A DNA stretch of 24,039 bases from an uncultured Austwickia sp. (GTDB lineage Bacteria > Actinomycetota > Actinomycetes > Actinomycetales > Dermatophilaceae), in assembly GCA_934678955.1 (NCBI GenBank), contig CAKUSI010000023.1, positions 1-24,039 on the forward strand. The letters are read 5' to 3'. Shown here piece by piece: positions 16,262 through 22,585 of this stretch. Both the position numbers and the translations under genes were made by a program. Each line of letters starts with the position of its first letter. Position 1 is the first letter of the stretch. The notes under the pieces are model-generated. The model saw nothing but the letters and a program-made list of their open reading frames with translations. It did no database searches and was not told where the DNA came from.

Positions 16262-16357
16262 ATGACCGTGACCCCCCACACCCGCAGGATCGTGGTGCTC
16301 GTCGCCCTGGCGGGGCTGCTGATCGCGACGATCGTGGCGCCGCTCTTCTCCCGCTGA
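16262..16357 (+). CDS. 31-residue single-TM micro-protein downstream of the purine permease
   Basis: A short frame (ATG 16262, TGA 16355-16357) encodes MTVTPHTRRIVVLVALAGLL followed by IATIVAPLFSR. It has a basic N-terminus, one hydrophobic helix of about 18 residues and a final Arg, as expected of a single-pass or signal-anchor mini-protein. It has the strongest ribosome site in the region: GAGGAGGAGG just before the ATG, with a core GGAGG well placed. It lies 51 nt after the permease stop, and its stop codon sits inside the terminator stem. Codon use follows the neighbours (mostly G/C in third position). Possible accessory or stabilising subunit of the permease; no family is recognised. Confidence 0.68.
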   Translation: MTVTPHTRRIVVLVALAGLLIATIVAPLFSR

Positions 16358-16380
16358 CCCCCGATCGCGCGGGGGTCAGC
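16353..16380. terminator. Bidirectional hairpin terminator after the permease unit
   Basis: Perfect 10-bp inverted repeat GCTGACCCCC / GGGGGTCAGC with the 8-nt loop GATCGCGC. It lies between two convergent transcription units (permease plus micro-ORF, and the phosphodiesterase gene whose stop is at 16429). No T-run follows, usual for GC-rich actinobacterial terminators. Confidence 0.7.
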
Positions 16381-16428
16381 GCCGATGCCGACCGGGCGCA
16401 GGTGCTCCGGGGTGCCGCAGCGACGTGC

Positions 16429-17355
16429 TCAGTCGCGGCCGGCGGCGAGGATCAGCCCGGCCAGCTCCTCCGGAGCGATCCGGGACGGCCAGTCGGGCAG
16501 CCGCCCGTCGGCGGCCCACAGGAGCACGGCACCGACCCGCTCCTTGGCAGGGGCGTCCCCGCGGCCCCCGCCGTCGCGGAGACCATGGTCGGTGACGATG
16601 ACGACCAGCCAGTCCTCTCGGCTCGCGGGCTGCGACGCGGCGCCCGCCGCCGGCGTCCGGTCCACCCGGTGGCTCCGTCCGGAGTGGGTGCCGATGCCGC
16701 TGCGGTCGCCGGCGCGGGACGTCAGGACGGACAACAGGTCGGCCAGATGCTGGTCGACGATCGAGAGGGAGGCGGCGTAGCGCGGATCCTCCACGCCGAA
16801 GTCGTACGCCGCCTCGTCCGGGCCGCAGAAGTACGCGAAGGCGACGTCTGGGGCGCGGTCGGCCCGGAGCGCGGCCACGGTGGCGTTGCGCACCTGACGA
16901 TCCGCCTTCACCAGCCCCATGTCGTCTCCGTCGGGGTAGGCGATGCGGTGCCGCCCGGCCGCGATGTCCGATGGGCGAGTCGCGATGACGGGGCCGGCGC
17001 CCTGCGGGTCGGCCAGGGCGCGCCAACCTGCCGCCGCGAACGTGCGGGCGTCCGGCTCGGCCTGGGCCGCCTGGGCGAGCAGGTCGGGGTGGTCGGCCAG
17101 ACGGTGATCGACGAAGAAGTTCTCCCTGACCCCGTGAGCGTCGCTGGTCACCCCGGTGAGCACGCTCGTCCACACGGGCCCGGCGAGATCCTGCGGCACG
17201 ACGTCCAGCCGATGCCACGCGCGGTCCGCCACGCCCGCCAGCGTCGGGGCGACTCCCTCTCGCGCGGCGAGCGGCCATCGCACGCCGTCGATGCCGACCA
17301 GGAGGACAGGCCGACGTGACGAGCCGTGGAGAGGGGGCGGGCTGTTCTGGGGCAC
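16429..17355 (-). CDS. Alkaline-phosphatase-superfamily (NPP-like) protein with altered metal site
   Basis: 308 residues, GTG start at 17355 behind TGAGGAG. It has the nucleotide pyrophosphatase/phosphodiesterase fold: VLLVGIDGVR (metal Asp), GPVWTSVLTGVTSDAHGV (nucleophile region, Thr/Ser), FAYFCGPDEAAYDFG and VVIVTDHGLRDGGGRGD. Family members in actinobacteria usually read DE-x-G-H in the third block and GGHGG after TDHG. Here the expected His of the third block is Tyr and the last His is Arg, so two of the three ligands of one zinc site appear missing, while the site made by Asp, Thr and DH is intact. No signal peptide is seen. It may be a one-metal hydrolase, a phosphoesterase of altered specificity or a pseudoenzyme. 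Confidence 0.85.
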   Translation of the reverse strand: MPQNSPPPLHGSSRRPVLLVGIDGVRWPLAAREGVAPTLAGVADRAWHRLDVVPQDLAGPVWTSVLTGVTSDAHGVRENFFVDHRLADHPDLLAQAAQAEPDARTFAAAGWRALADPQGAGPVIATRPSDIAAGRHRIAYPDGDDMGLVKADRQVRNATVAALRADRAPDVAFAYFCGPDEAAYDFGVEDPRYAASLSIVDQHLADLLSVLTSRAGDRSGIGTHSGRSHRVDRTPAAGAASQPASREDWLVVIVTDHGLRDGGGRGDAPAKERVGAVLLWAADGRLPDWPSRIAPEELAGLILAAGRD

Positions 17356-17435
17356 GGGTCTCCTCAGGAGTGCTGGCGAGTCGATGACGACGCGGTGCGT
17401 GGTGATCCGGACGACGAATCCTGCCGTCCATACGA

Positions 17436-17475
17436 CGAGGGCCGGGTCGACCTCAGGTGGTCGGCCCGGCCCTCG
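17436..17475. repeat. 17-bp inverted repeat (strong hairpin, 6-nt loop)
   Basis: CGAGGGCCGGGTCGACC (17436-17452) pairs with GGTCGGCCCGGCCCTCG (17459-17475), with a single G-T wobble and loop TCAGGT. It looks like a terminator, but no gene on either strand ends here. It lies 80-120 nt upstream of the phosphodiesterase start. Confidence 0.6.
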
Positions 17476-17529
17476 CGCCGGAAAGAGCCGGCGTCAGCGC
17501 TGACTGCCAGGGGGAGCGTCAGCGCAGTG

Positions 17530-17575
17530 CTAGCGGGCGCGACCCAGCTCGGGGGTCCTAGGCCGCGCCCGCCAG
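17530..17575. repeat. 12-bp inverted repeat (second hairpin)
   Basis: CTAGCGGGCGCG (17530-17541) pairs with CGCGCCCGCCAG (17564-17575), one mismatch, loop 22 nt, followed by the AT-richer GTGATTGAAGATTAG. Terminator-like, again without a gene ending at it. Confidence 0.5.
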
Positions 17576-17713
17576 CGTGATTGAAGATTAGAGGAGGCTC
17601 ACAGGCGGCGCAAGTCCCTGCACCGGCGGCGCGGCGTGTCCTGCGCCACCTCGCGCTGCGTCGCATATGGGCTGGTCACGGCGTGCATTCGCCGATTCTG
17701 TTGTCGACGATGG

Positions 17714-17719
17714 GAGAAT
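17714..17719 (+). promoter_or_regulatory. -10-like GAGAAT before ideR
   Basis: GAGAAT ends 6 nt before the GTG start, the same spacing as the two leaderless candidates at 14651 and 14699. The first base deviates from TANNNT, and no -35 is clear. Confidence 0.3.
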
Positions 17720-17725
17720 GGACGA

Positions 17726-18430
17726 GTGACCGAGCTGATCGATACCACGGAGATGTATCTCAGGATCATCTTCGAGCTGGAAGAGGAGGGCACTCCGGTC
17801 CTGCGTGCCCGCATCGTCGACCGCTTGGGCCACTCCGGCCCGACCGTCTCCCAGACCGTGGCGCGGATGGAACGCGACGGCCTGTTGTCCGTGCAGCCCG
17901 ACCGGAGCCTGCTGCTGTCCGACGACGGCCGCGCGCGAGCGACCCGCGTGATGCGCAAGCACCGGTTGGTCGAGCGCTTGCTCTTCGACGTCATCGGCCT
18001 GGAATACGAGCACGTCCACTACGAGGCCTGCCGCTGGGAGCACGTCGTGAGCGAGCGGGTCGAACGCAAGATCCTCGCCCTGCTCGGCGATCGACGGGAG
18101 AGCCCGTACGGCAACCCGATCCCCGGGCTCGACGAGCTGGGGGTGACCGACTCCGCGCCGCTGCCCGGGGGGGTGCTCGCGCTGACCGAGATCGACTCCG
18201 CGGATGCCGTACAGGTGGAGATCCGACGCCTCGGCGAGGCGCTCCAGGACGACCCGGGCGCCATGGCGCGGCTGCGCGGCGCGGGACTGGTCCCCGGCGT
18301 CGAGGCGACCGCGCGCCACGTCGGCGATCGATGGTTGCTCGTCAGGGACGCCGAACGTCCCGTGGCGCTGTCCGCCGAGCACGCAGGGCAGGTCAGGGTC
18401 ATCCTGCTCGAGCAGGAGCCGCTCGCCTGA
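17726..18430 (+). CDS. ideR: Iron-dependent transcriptional regulator, DtxR/IdeR family
   Basis: 234 residues, full three-domain length. The N-terminal winged helix reads ELIDTTEMYLRIIFELEEEG...SGPTVSQTVARMERDGLL and has the anchor Met10 of the primary metal site. The dimer/metal domain has MRKHRLVERLL and HYEACRWEHV, supplying the ligands equivalent to DtxR H79, E83, H98, C102, E105 and H106. The C-terminal SH3-like domain (about 150-230) is present. The sequence follows mycobacterial IdeR closely as remembered, including GNPIPGLDELG. With Fe2+ bound it should repress iron-uptake genes. The GTG start at 17726 is preceded by GAGAAT and 6 nt, so a leaderless mRNA is possible. Its stop faces the CoA-transferase stop, with 23 nt between them. 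Confidence 0.93.
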   Translation: MTELIDTTEMYLRIIFELEEEGTPVLRARIVDRLGHSGPTVSQTVARMERDGLLSVQPDRSLLLSDDGRARATRVMRKHRLVERLLFDVIGLEYEHVHYEACRWEHVVSERVERKILALLGDRRESPYGNPIPGLDELGVTDSAPLPGGVLALTEIDSADAVQVEIRRLGEALQDDPGAMARLRGAGLVPGVEATARHVGDRWLLVRDAERPVALSAEHAGQVRVILLEQEPLA

Positions 18431-18453
18431 GTCCTGGGGTCGGGTCGACGCCG

Positions 18454-19125
18454 CTACAGCATCGCCGGCAGCGGATTCAGCACCGCGACCTCGGCCTCGG
18501 TGGCGGCCAGGACCTCCTCCAGCGTGAACGCCGGGTTGATCTCCACGAGCGTGAGCCGTCCGTCCCGGTAGTCCAGGACGCCCATCTCGGTAATGATCAG
18601 GTCCACGCAGTTCACGGCGGTGAGCGGAAGCGTGCACTCGCGCAGGATCTTGGGGGCCCCGCGCTGCGTGTGCTCCATCGCCACGATGACGCGTTTGGCG
18701 CCCACGACGAGGTCCATGGCCCCGCCCATGCCGGGGACCATCTTGCCGGGGATGATCCAGTTGGCGAGGTTGGCCTGCGCGTCCACCTGCAAGGCGCCGA
18801 GCACGGTGACGTCGACGTGGCCGCCCCGGATCAGTCCGAACGAGGTCGCCGAGTCGATGAACGCGCCACCCATCGGGCAGGTCGCGGGCTGACCGCCCGC
18901 GTCGATGACGTACCGGGGGTCGGCATGCTCCCTGTCAGGTCTCGGACCGGCCCCGACGATCCCGTCCTCGGACTCCAGGATCACGTGCACGTCCGGCGCG
19001 AGGTAGTCGGGGATCAAGGTCGGCAGCCCGATGCCCAGGTTGACGAAGTCGCCGTCGCGCAACTCCCGCGCCGCGCGTCGGGCGATCAGGTGCTTGATCT
19101 CCTGCTTGTCCAGCTGCGGGGCCAT
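18454..19125 (-). CDS. 3-oxoacid CoA-transferase subunit B
   Basis: 223 residues, ATG at 19125 sharing one base with the stop of subunit A (TGATG), so the two are co-translated. The catalytic Glu lies in the family motif, read here as ESEDGIVGAG (usually SENGILG-G). Further family blocks are GDFVNLGIGLPTL, FIDSATSFGLIRGGHVDVTVLGALQVD, NWIIPGKMVPGMGGAMDLVVGAKRVIVAMEHTQRG and CDLI-like VDLIITEMGVLDY. With subunit A it moves CoA between succinyl- or acetyl-CoA and an acetoacetate-type acid. The substrate (acetoacetate, butyrate or 3-oxoadipate) cannot be fixed, as no thiolase or aromatic-degradation gene lies nearby. Confidence 0.94.
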   Translation of the reverse strand: MAPQLDKQEIKHLIARRAARELRDGDFVNLGIGLPTLIPDYLAPDVHVILESEDGIVGAGPRPDREHADPRYVIDAGGQPATCPMGGAFIDSATSFGLIRGGHVDVTVLGALQVDAQANLANWIIPGKMVPGMGGAMDLVVGAKRVIVAMEHTQRGAPKILRECTLPLTAVNCVDLIITEMGVLDYRDGRLTLVEINPAFTLEEVLAATEAEVAVLNPLPAML

Positions 19126-19781
19126 CAGCGCCGACCTCCGTCCACGATGAAGTCCACCAGCACGCCCGGGGTGACCACGTCCTCGGGCTTGATGTCGCCG
19201 ATCTGGACGAGGTGGTCGGCCTCCGCGATCACGAGGTCGGCGGCCGTGGCCATCCAGACGTTGAAGTTGCGGGTGGTGCCCTTGTACCAGATGTTCCCGC
19301 GCGTATCGATGTTGAAGCCGTTGAGCAGGGCCACGTCCGCGCGCAGCGGCAACTCCAGCAAGTAATCCCTGCCGTCGACAGCAATCACCTGCTTCCCCTC
19401 GGCGACGAGGGTGCCGATGCCGGTCGGGGTGAGGATGCCGCCGAGACCGGCCCCGCCGGCGCGGATCTTCTCGATGAACGAGCCCTGGGGGATCAGCTCG
19501 ACCTCCAGCTCGCCTGCGTGCATCAGCTCCGCGACGGCCGGGTTGAGACCGACGTGACTCGCGACCAGTCGGCGCAGCCGGCGATCCTCGACCAGCTTGC
19601 CCACGCCGTAGCCCGGCTTGGCCGCGTCGTTGCAGATCAACGTGAGGTCGCGCACCGGGGTCTGCAGGATCGCGTCGATGATCTGGTGGGCGTTGCCGCA
19701 TCCCATGAAGCCGCCGATCATGACGGTCATCCCGTCCTTGATCATGGCCGCGGCGTCGTGGGCGGTGACGACCTTCGGCAT
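19125..19781 (-). CDS. 3-oxoacid CoA-transferase subunit A
   Basis: 218 residues, ATG at 19781 behind AGGAGG. Strong likeness to E. coli AtoD along its length: DGMTVMIGGFMGCGN, LTLICNDAAKPGYGVGKLV, SHVGLNPAV, QGSFIEKIRAGGAGLGGILTPTGIGT, LLELPLRADVALL, NIDTRGNIWYKGTTRNFNVWMATAADLVIAEAD and ITPG-like VVTPGVLVDFIV. It is the non-catalytic CoA-binding subunit and pairs with the subunit B gene that overlaps it by one base. The role is activation or recovery of short-chain 3-oxoacids or acetate. As the operon's first gene it should have its promoter in the gap before 19782-19860, where minus-strand TACGAT (about 19855) is a weak -10 candidate. Confidence 0.95.
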   Translation of the reverse strand: MPKVVTAHDAAAMIKDGMTVMIGGFMGCGNAHQIIDAILQTPVRDLTLICNDAAKPGYGVGKLVEDRRLRRLVASHVGLNPAVAELMHAGELEVELIPQGSFIEKIRAGGAGLGGILTPTGIGTLVAEGKQVIAVDGRDYLLELPLRADVALLNGFNIDTRGNIWYKGTTRNFNVWMATAADLVIAEADHLVQIGDIKPEDVVTPGVLVDFIVDGGRR

Positions 19782-20168
19782 GGCGCGGGGCCTCCTGCGA
19801 TGCGGACGAGGGGGCGCGGGTGGCGCGAGCGGGCGGGTGTCCGCCTGATGAGCATCGTAGTGGGTGATCTCCCCGAGGCGGCTCCGTCCAGGGGCGTGAC
19901 CAGCGGGGGAGCATTCAATGTGCAGTGTTTCGTGAAGATACGATAGTGCAGTTGTAACTCATGCCAGGGGAAGGTCATACCTCCCCACAGGTAGCGATAA
20001 CTACGTCACGTTTTGCGGCTGGAAAACTCCCAGGTCGTCCGCTAGATGGACGCCGACGTGATCGAGTGAGCTACTTCACAGGATGTACGGGAACCCGGGT
20101 GGCCTGCGGTTTCATGTCGGTTCGCGACCGTTTCGTGATCGTTCCTTACACGTTCCGTAACCGTAACG
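19782..20168. other. Intergenic region upstream of the riboswitch promoter
   Basis: Divergent gap of nearly 400 nt before the riboswitch promoter, less GC-rich than its surroundings between 19905 and 20060. It holds short inverted repeats (AGTTGTAACT near 19950; CACGTT...AACGTG at 20149-20170, which overlaps the promoter -35; tandem CCGTAA at 20155-20166). No coding frame has the local codon bias. These may be operators for the NlpC/P60 gene or for the CoA-transferase pair. Confidence 0.45.
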
Positions 20169-20197
20169 TGACATGCCGGAGCGCTGCGGGGTACCTT
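20168..20197 (+). promoter_or_regulatory. Sigma-70-type promoter of the riboswitch-NlpC/P60 unit
   Basis: GTGACA (20168-20173, five of six bases of TTGACA) and TACCTT (20192-20197) are 18 bp apart, predicting a transcript start near 20204, about 35 nt before the aptamer. An inverted repeat CACGTT-10 nt-AACGTG overlaps the -35. Confidence 0.55.
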
Positions 20198-20237
20198 CGT
20201 GGAGGTCGCCCACCCCTGGGGCGGCTCCGGTGAGCAG

Positions 20238-20407
20238 AACGCCGAGTCCTGCCGCTCTCACCGGACATTCCCACGTGCAATGGGCAGGAGCGGGGGACCC
20301 GATTCTCGGTCCTCACGTCGAGGGCCTTTGGGGTGAAGCCGCAGTTCCCTGACTTCGCGGCCGGGTGAATCTCCTACCCGAACCCGACAGCTCACCTCGT
20401 AGGCGCC
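20238..20407 (+). ncRNA. c-di-AMP riboswitch (ydaO/yuaA class)
   Basis: The conserved blocks of the ydaO-yuaA aptamer appear in order: ACGCCGAGTCCTGCC (20239-20253), GCGGGGGACCC (20290-20300), TTTGGGGTGAAGCC (20327-20340), CCGGGTGAATCTCC (20361-20374), then CCCGAACCCGACAGCTCACC and TCGTAGGCG to 20405. P1 is formed by CGCC (20240-20243) with GGCG (20402-20405). The class binds cyclic di-AMP, and in actinobacteria it usually sits in front of cell-wall hydrolase genes (Rpf, NlpC/P60), where ligand lowers expression. That is the arrangement here. The ribosome site GGAGAGG (20409-20415) begins only 2 nt after the aptamer. Confidence 0.93.
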
Positions 20408-20424
20408 TGGAGAGGCCAACCCCT

Positions 20425-21195
20425 GTGTCTATGCATGCCGTTGGGCGTCACCGTGCCCCGGGACGTCTGAACCCGCTGAAGTCCTTCTCGTCGGCCGTCA
20501 AGCGTTCCACGCGCCCGGCCGTCACCGCGTCGCTCGCCGCCGGCGGCCTCATGGCCGCGATGGCCGGCCCCGCGAGCGCCGCCCCCGCTGCCCCGGCGCC
20601 GGCCGCAGACGCGGTCGTTCTGTCGGGCAACGCCGCCAGCAAGGTGACATACGGCCTGTCCGTCGTTACCAAGGCGCCCGCGAAGTCGGCCACCACGTTC
20701 AAGGGCGTGTCCCTCGCGTCCCGGCCCAGCGCGGCCACGGTTGCGGCACGCACCGCCGCCACGGCGGCCCCGACCGTTGCCACCCGCACCGCCTCGACGG
20801 CCACCCGCGCGGCGAGCGTGCCCCGGGCCGCCGCCGCCCCGGCAAGCCTCGCCCCGGCCGCCGCGCCCCGCTCGGGCGTCCTCGGTATCGCCGCCGGGCT
20901 CTCGGGCATTCCGTATCGATGGGGCGGCACGACCCCGGCGGGCTTCGACTGCTCGGGCTTCACGCAGTACGTGTTCCGTCAGGCAGGCGTGAGCCTGCCG
21001 CGGACCGCGGCCGCGCAACGCGCCGCGACCATCCCGGTCAGCAACCCGCAGCCCGGCGACCTCATCTTCTTCGGCACCTGGCACGTGGGCATCTACGCCG
21101 GCCCCGGGAAGATGTACGACTCACCCACCGCCGGGCAGACCACGGGTCTCCACTCGATCTGGAGCAGCGGCGTGACGTACGGTCGCGTGCGCTGA
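20425..21195 (+). CDS. Secreted NlpC/P60 peptidoglycan endopeptidase
   Basis: 256 residues. The start GTG at 20425 has GGAGAGG nine bases upstream; ATG 20431 is too far from it, and starts inside the riboswitch are not credible. A signal peptide runs over about residues 28-52 (RPAVTASLAAGG...GPASA, cleavage after ASA). Residues 53-150 are an Ala/Thr/Pro-rich low-complexity linker. The C-terminal NlpC/P60 domain (150-256) has IPYRWGGTTPAGFDCSGF (catalytic C176), PQPGDLIFF and HVGIYAGPGKMYDSP (H220). The third polar residue is D232, 12 positions after the His, where mycobacterial RipA has Glu. It should cut D-Glu-mDAP-type bonds in wall stem peptides. Control by c-di-AMP ties it to growth, osmotic state or resuscitation. 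Confidence 0.94.
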   Translation: MSMHAVGRHRAPGRLNPLKSFSSAVKRSTRPAVTASLAAGGLMAAMAGPASAAPAAPAPAADAVVLSGNAASKVTYGLSVVTKAPAKSATTFKGVSLASRPSAATVAARTAATAAPTVATRTASTATRAASVPRAAAAPASLAPAAAPRSGVLGIAAGLSGIPYRWGGTTPAGFDCSGFTQYVFRQAGVSLPRTAAAQRAATIPVSNPQPGDLIFFGTWHVGIYAGPGKMYDSPTAGQTTGLHSIWSSGVTYGRVR

Positions 21196-21217
21196 CCCCG
21201 CCTCGCCTGTCTCGTCT

Positions 21218-21260
21218 GCACAAGACGCCGCCGCCTCCTGGAGGGCGACGGCGTCTGTGC
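21218..21260 (+). terminator. Hairpin terminator after the NlpC/P60 gene
   Basis: AGACGCCGCCGCC (21223-21235) pairs with GGCGACGGCGTCT (21244-21256) with one mismatch and loop TCCTGGAG. With one bulged A the stem extends to GCAC/GTGC. It starts 22 nt after the stop codon and is not followed by a T-run. Confidence 0.7.
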
Positions 21261-21445
21261 GTCCCCGTATGTACCGACCGCCACGCGACGCGCCGCGCCC
21301 CCCTTTGACCTGCGTCGCCCGAGGCCGTTCGCGCAGGTCCCGAGGGTTGTCGGCGGTGGCGGTTAGCCTGCTCGGCAGGTGAACGTCGCCCGTCTGCACC
21401 ATCGGCGCGGGGGCGGCGTGGACGGTGCGGGAGGAGGGTGCAGGC

Positions 21446-22585
21446 GTGACCACGGGTGGGGGCGTGCGGTTCGTGCACACGAGCGATTGGCAGCTGGGCA
21501 TGACCCGGCATTTCCTCGCGGGGGAGGCCCAGTCGCGTTATTCGGGTGCGCGGCTGGACGCCGTGCGGGCCATCGGGGACCTCGCCCGGGACCGGGGCTG
21601 CGACTTCGTGGTGGTGGCCGGGGACGTGTTCGACTCCAACCTGCTGTCCACGCAGACGGTCCGGCGGGCGCTCGACGCGCTGTCCTCGATCGGTGTCCCC
21701 GTCTACCTCCTGCCCGGCAACCACGACGCCCTGGATGCCAGCACGATCTATCGCAGCGACGTGTTCGTCGCCGAGTGTCCGCCCGGCGTGCAGGTGCTCG
21801 ACGGCTCGGGGGCCGTGTCCGTGGGGCCGGGGGTCGAGCTGCTCGCGGCTCCTTTGACTTCGCGTGCCCCGTTGAGCGACCCGGCCGCCGCCGTGCTGGA
21901 CGGAGTGCAGGCCGACGGCACACGGCGCATCCTCGTCGCCCACGGCCAGGTCGACGTTCTCGATCCTGACGGCTGTGAACCGGCCTCGATCCGGTTGGCG
22001 CGGTTGGAGGAGGCGCTGGAGAGCGGCGCGGTGCACTACGTCGCCCTCGGCGACCGCCACTCGCGGTTGAATGTCGGTCGCAGCGGCGCGGTGCACTACA
22101 GCGGGTCTCCGGAGGTCACCGCGTTCCGGGACCGCCGGCCTGGGGACGTGCTGGTCGTCGATCTGCCCGAGCAGGGGCCGGTGCGGGTGGAGGCGGTTCA
22201 TGTCGGGGCCTGGCGGTTCGTGGACGTCGGTCGCGACGTGTGCACCGCCGACGACGTGGCGAGTCTGGACGAGGAGCTCTCCTCGTTGCGGGCCGCGGAT
22301 CGGACGGTGGTGCGGCACGCCCTGACCGGCACCCTGAGCTTGACGGACCACGCGGCGCTGCAGGAGGTGTTGGGTCGGCACACGGACCGGTTCGCGGCTC
22401 TCTTCGAGTGGGCACCGCAGACCGACCTGGTGGTCTACGTGGACGAGGGGGAGCTGAGCGATCTCGGCGTGAGCGGGTTCGTGGGGGAGGCAGTGCGTCG
22501 CCTCGGGGAGCAGGCCGGCGAAGACTCCCAGGCCGGCGACGCCCTGGCGCTGCTCTACCGTTTGGCGAGGACGGGCACGCGATGA
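21446..22585 (+). CDS. SbcD/Mre11-like DNA repair nuclease (metallophosphoesterase)
   Basis: 379 residues from GTG 21446, which has GGAGGAGGG 7 nt upstream (an earlier GTG at 21425 lacks one). Calcineurin-type metallophosphoesterase motifs are in Mre11 order: HTSDWQLG (H11 to D14), VAGDVFDSN (59-65 region), LPGNHD (89-94), VAHGQVD (165-170) and ALGDRHSR (200-207). Mre11 and SbcD normally read GHxH or GDxH in the last block, so GDRHS fits. The C-terminal 150 residues are the capping/regulatory part. It works with the Rad50/SbcC-like ATPase that overlaps its stop (ATGA), trimming or opening DNA ends. YhaO of the YhaO/YhaN pair is the alternative name. Promoter candidates between 21260 and 21445 are weak (TAGCCT, 21364-21369). 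Confidence 0.9.
   Translation: MTTGGGVRFVHTSDWQLGMTRHFLAGEAQSRYSGARLDAVRAIGDLARDRGCDFVVVAGDVFDSNLLSTQTVRRALDALSSIGVPVYLLPGNHDALDASTIYRSDVFVAECPPGVQVLDGSGAVSVGPGVELLAAPLTSRAPLSDPAAAVLDGVQADGTRRILVAHGQVDVLDPDGCEPASIRLARLEEALESGAVHYVALGDRHSRLNVGRSGAVHYSGSPEVTAFRDRRPGDVLVVDLPEQGPVRVEAVHVGAWRFVDVGRDVCTADDVASLDEELSSLRAADRTVVRHALTGTLSLTDHAALQEVLGRHTDRFAALFEWAPQTDLVVYVDEGELSDLGVSGFVGEAVRRLGEQAGEDSQAGDALALLYRLARTGTR

Larger units (their letters stand above)
17356..17725. other. 370-nt hairpin-rich gap between divergent genes
   Basis: No gene with the local codon bias is seen. The gap holds a very strong hairpin (17436-17475), a 12-bp palindrome GTCAGCGCTGAC (17493-17504), the decamer GCGTCAGCGC twice (17491 and 17516), and a second hairpin (17530-17575). 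The flanking genes diverge, so terminators of neighbouring genes are not expected here. No tRNA, tmRNA, RNase P or SRP RNA signature was recognised. Confidence 0.5.

Noticed and set aside
17364..17666. Minus-strand 100-codon frame in the hairpin-rich gap
   Set aside because: It spans both hairpins, its composition is Ser/Arg-rich without a recognisable family, and it would overlap the phosphodiesterase leader.
20135..20154. Possible CRP-type site GTGA...TACAC upstream of the riboswitch promoter
   Set aside because: The half-sites are too far apart for the TGTGA-6-TCACA pattern and match poorly.
19961..20233. 90-codon frame upstream of the riboswitch
   Set aside because: No GC3 bias, no ribosome site, and it overlaps the promoter and enters the riboswitch leader. 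Treated as chance.
20365..20424. Longer start for the NlpC/P60 gene
   Set aside because: This start lies within conserved riboswitch sequence and lacks a ribosome site; GTG 20425 has one at good spacing.
21347..21369. TTGTCG and TAGCCT as a promoter for the nuclease gene
   Set aside because: The spacing is 11 bp, too short for a sigma-70 promoter. TAGCCT alone remains a weak -10 candidate.
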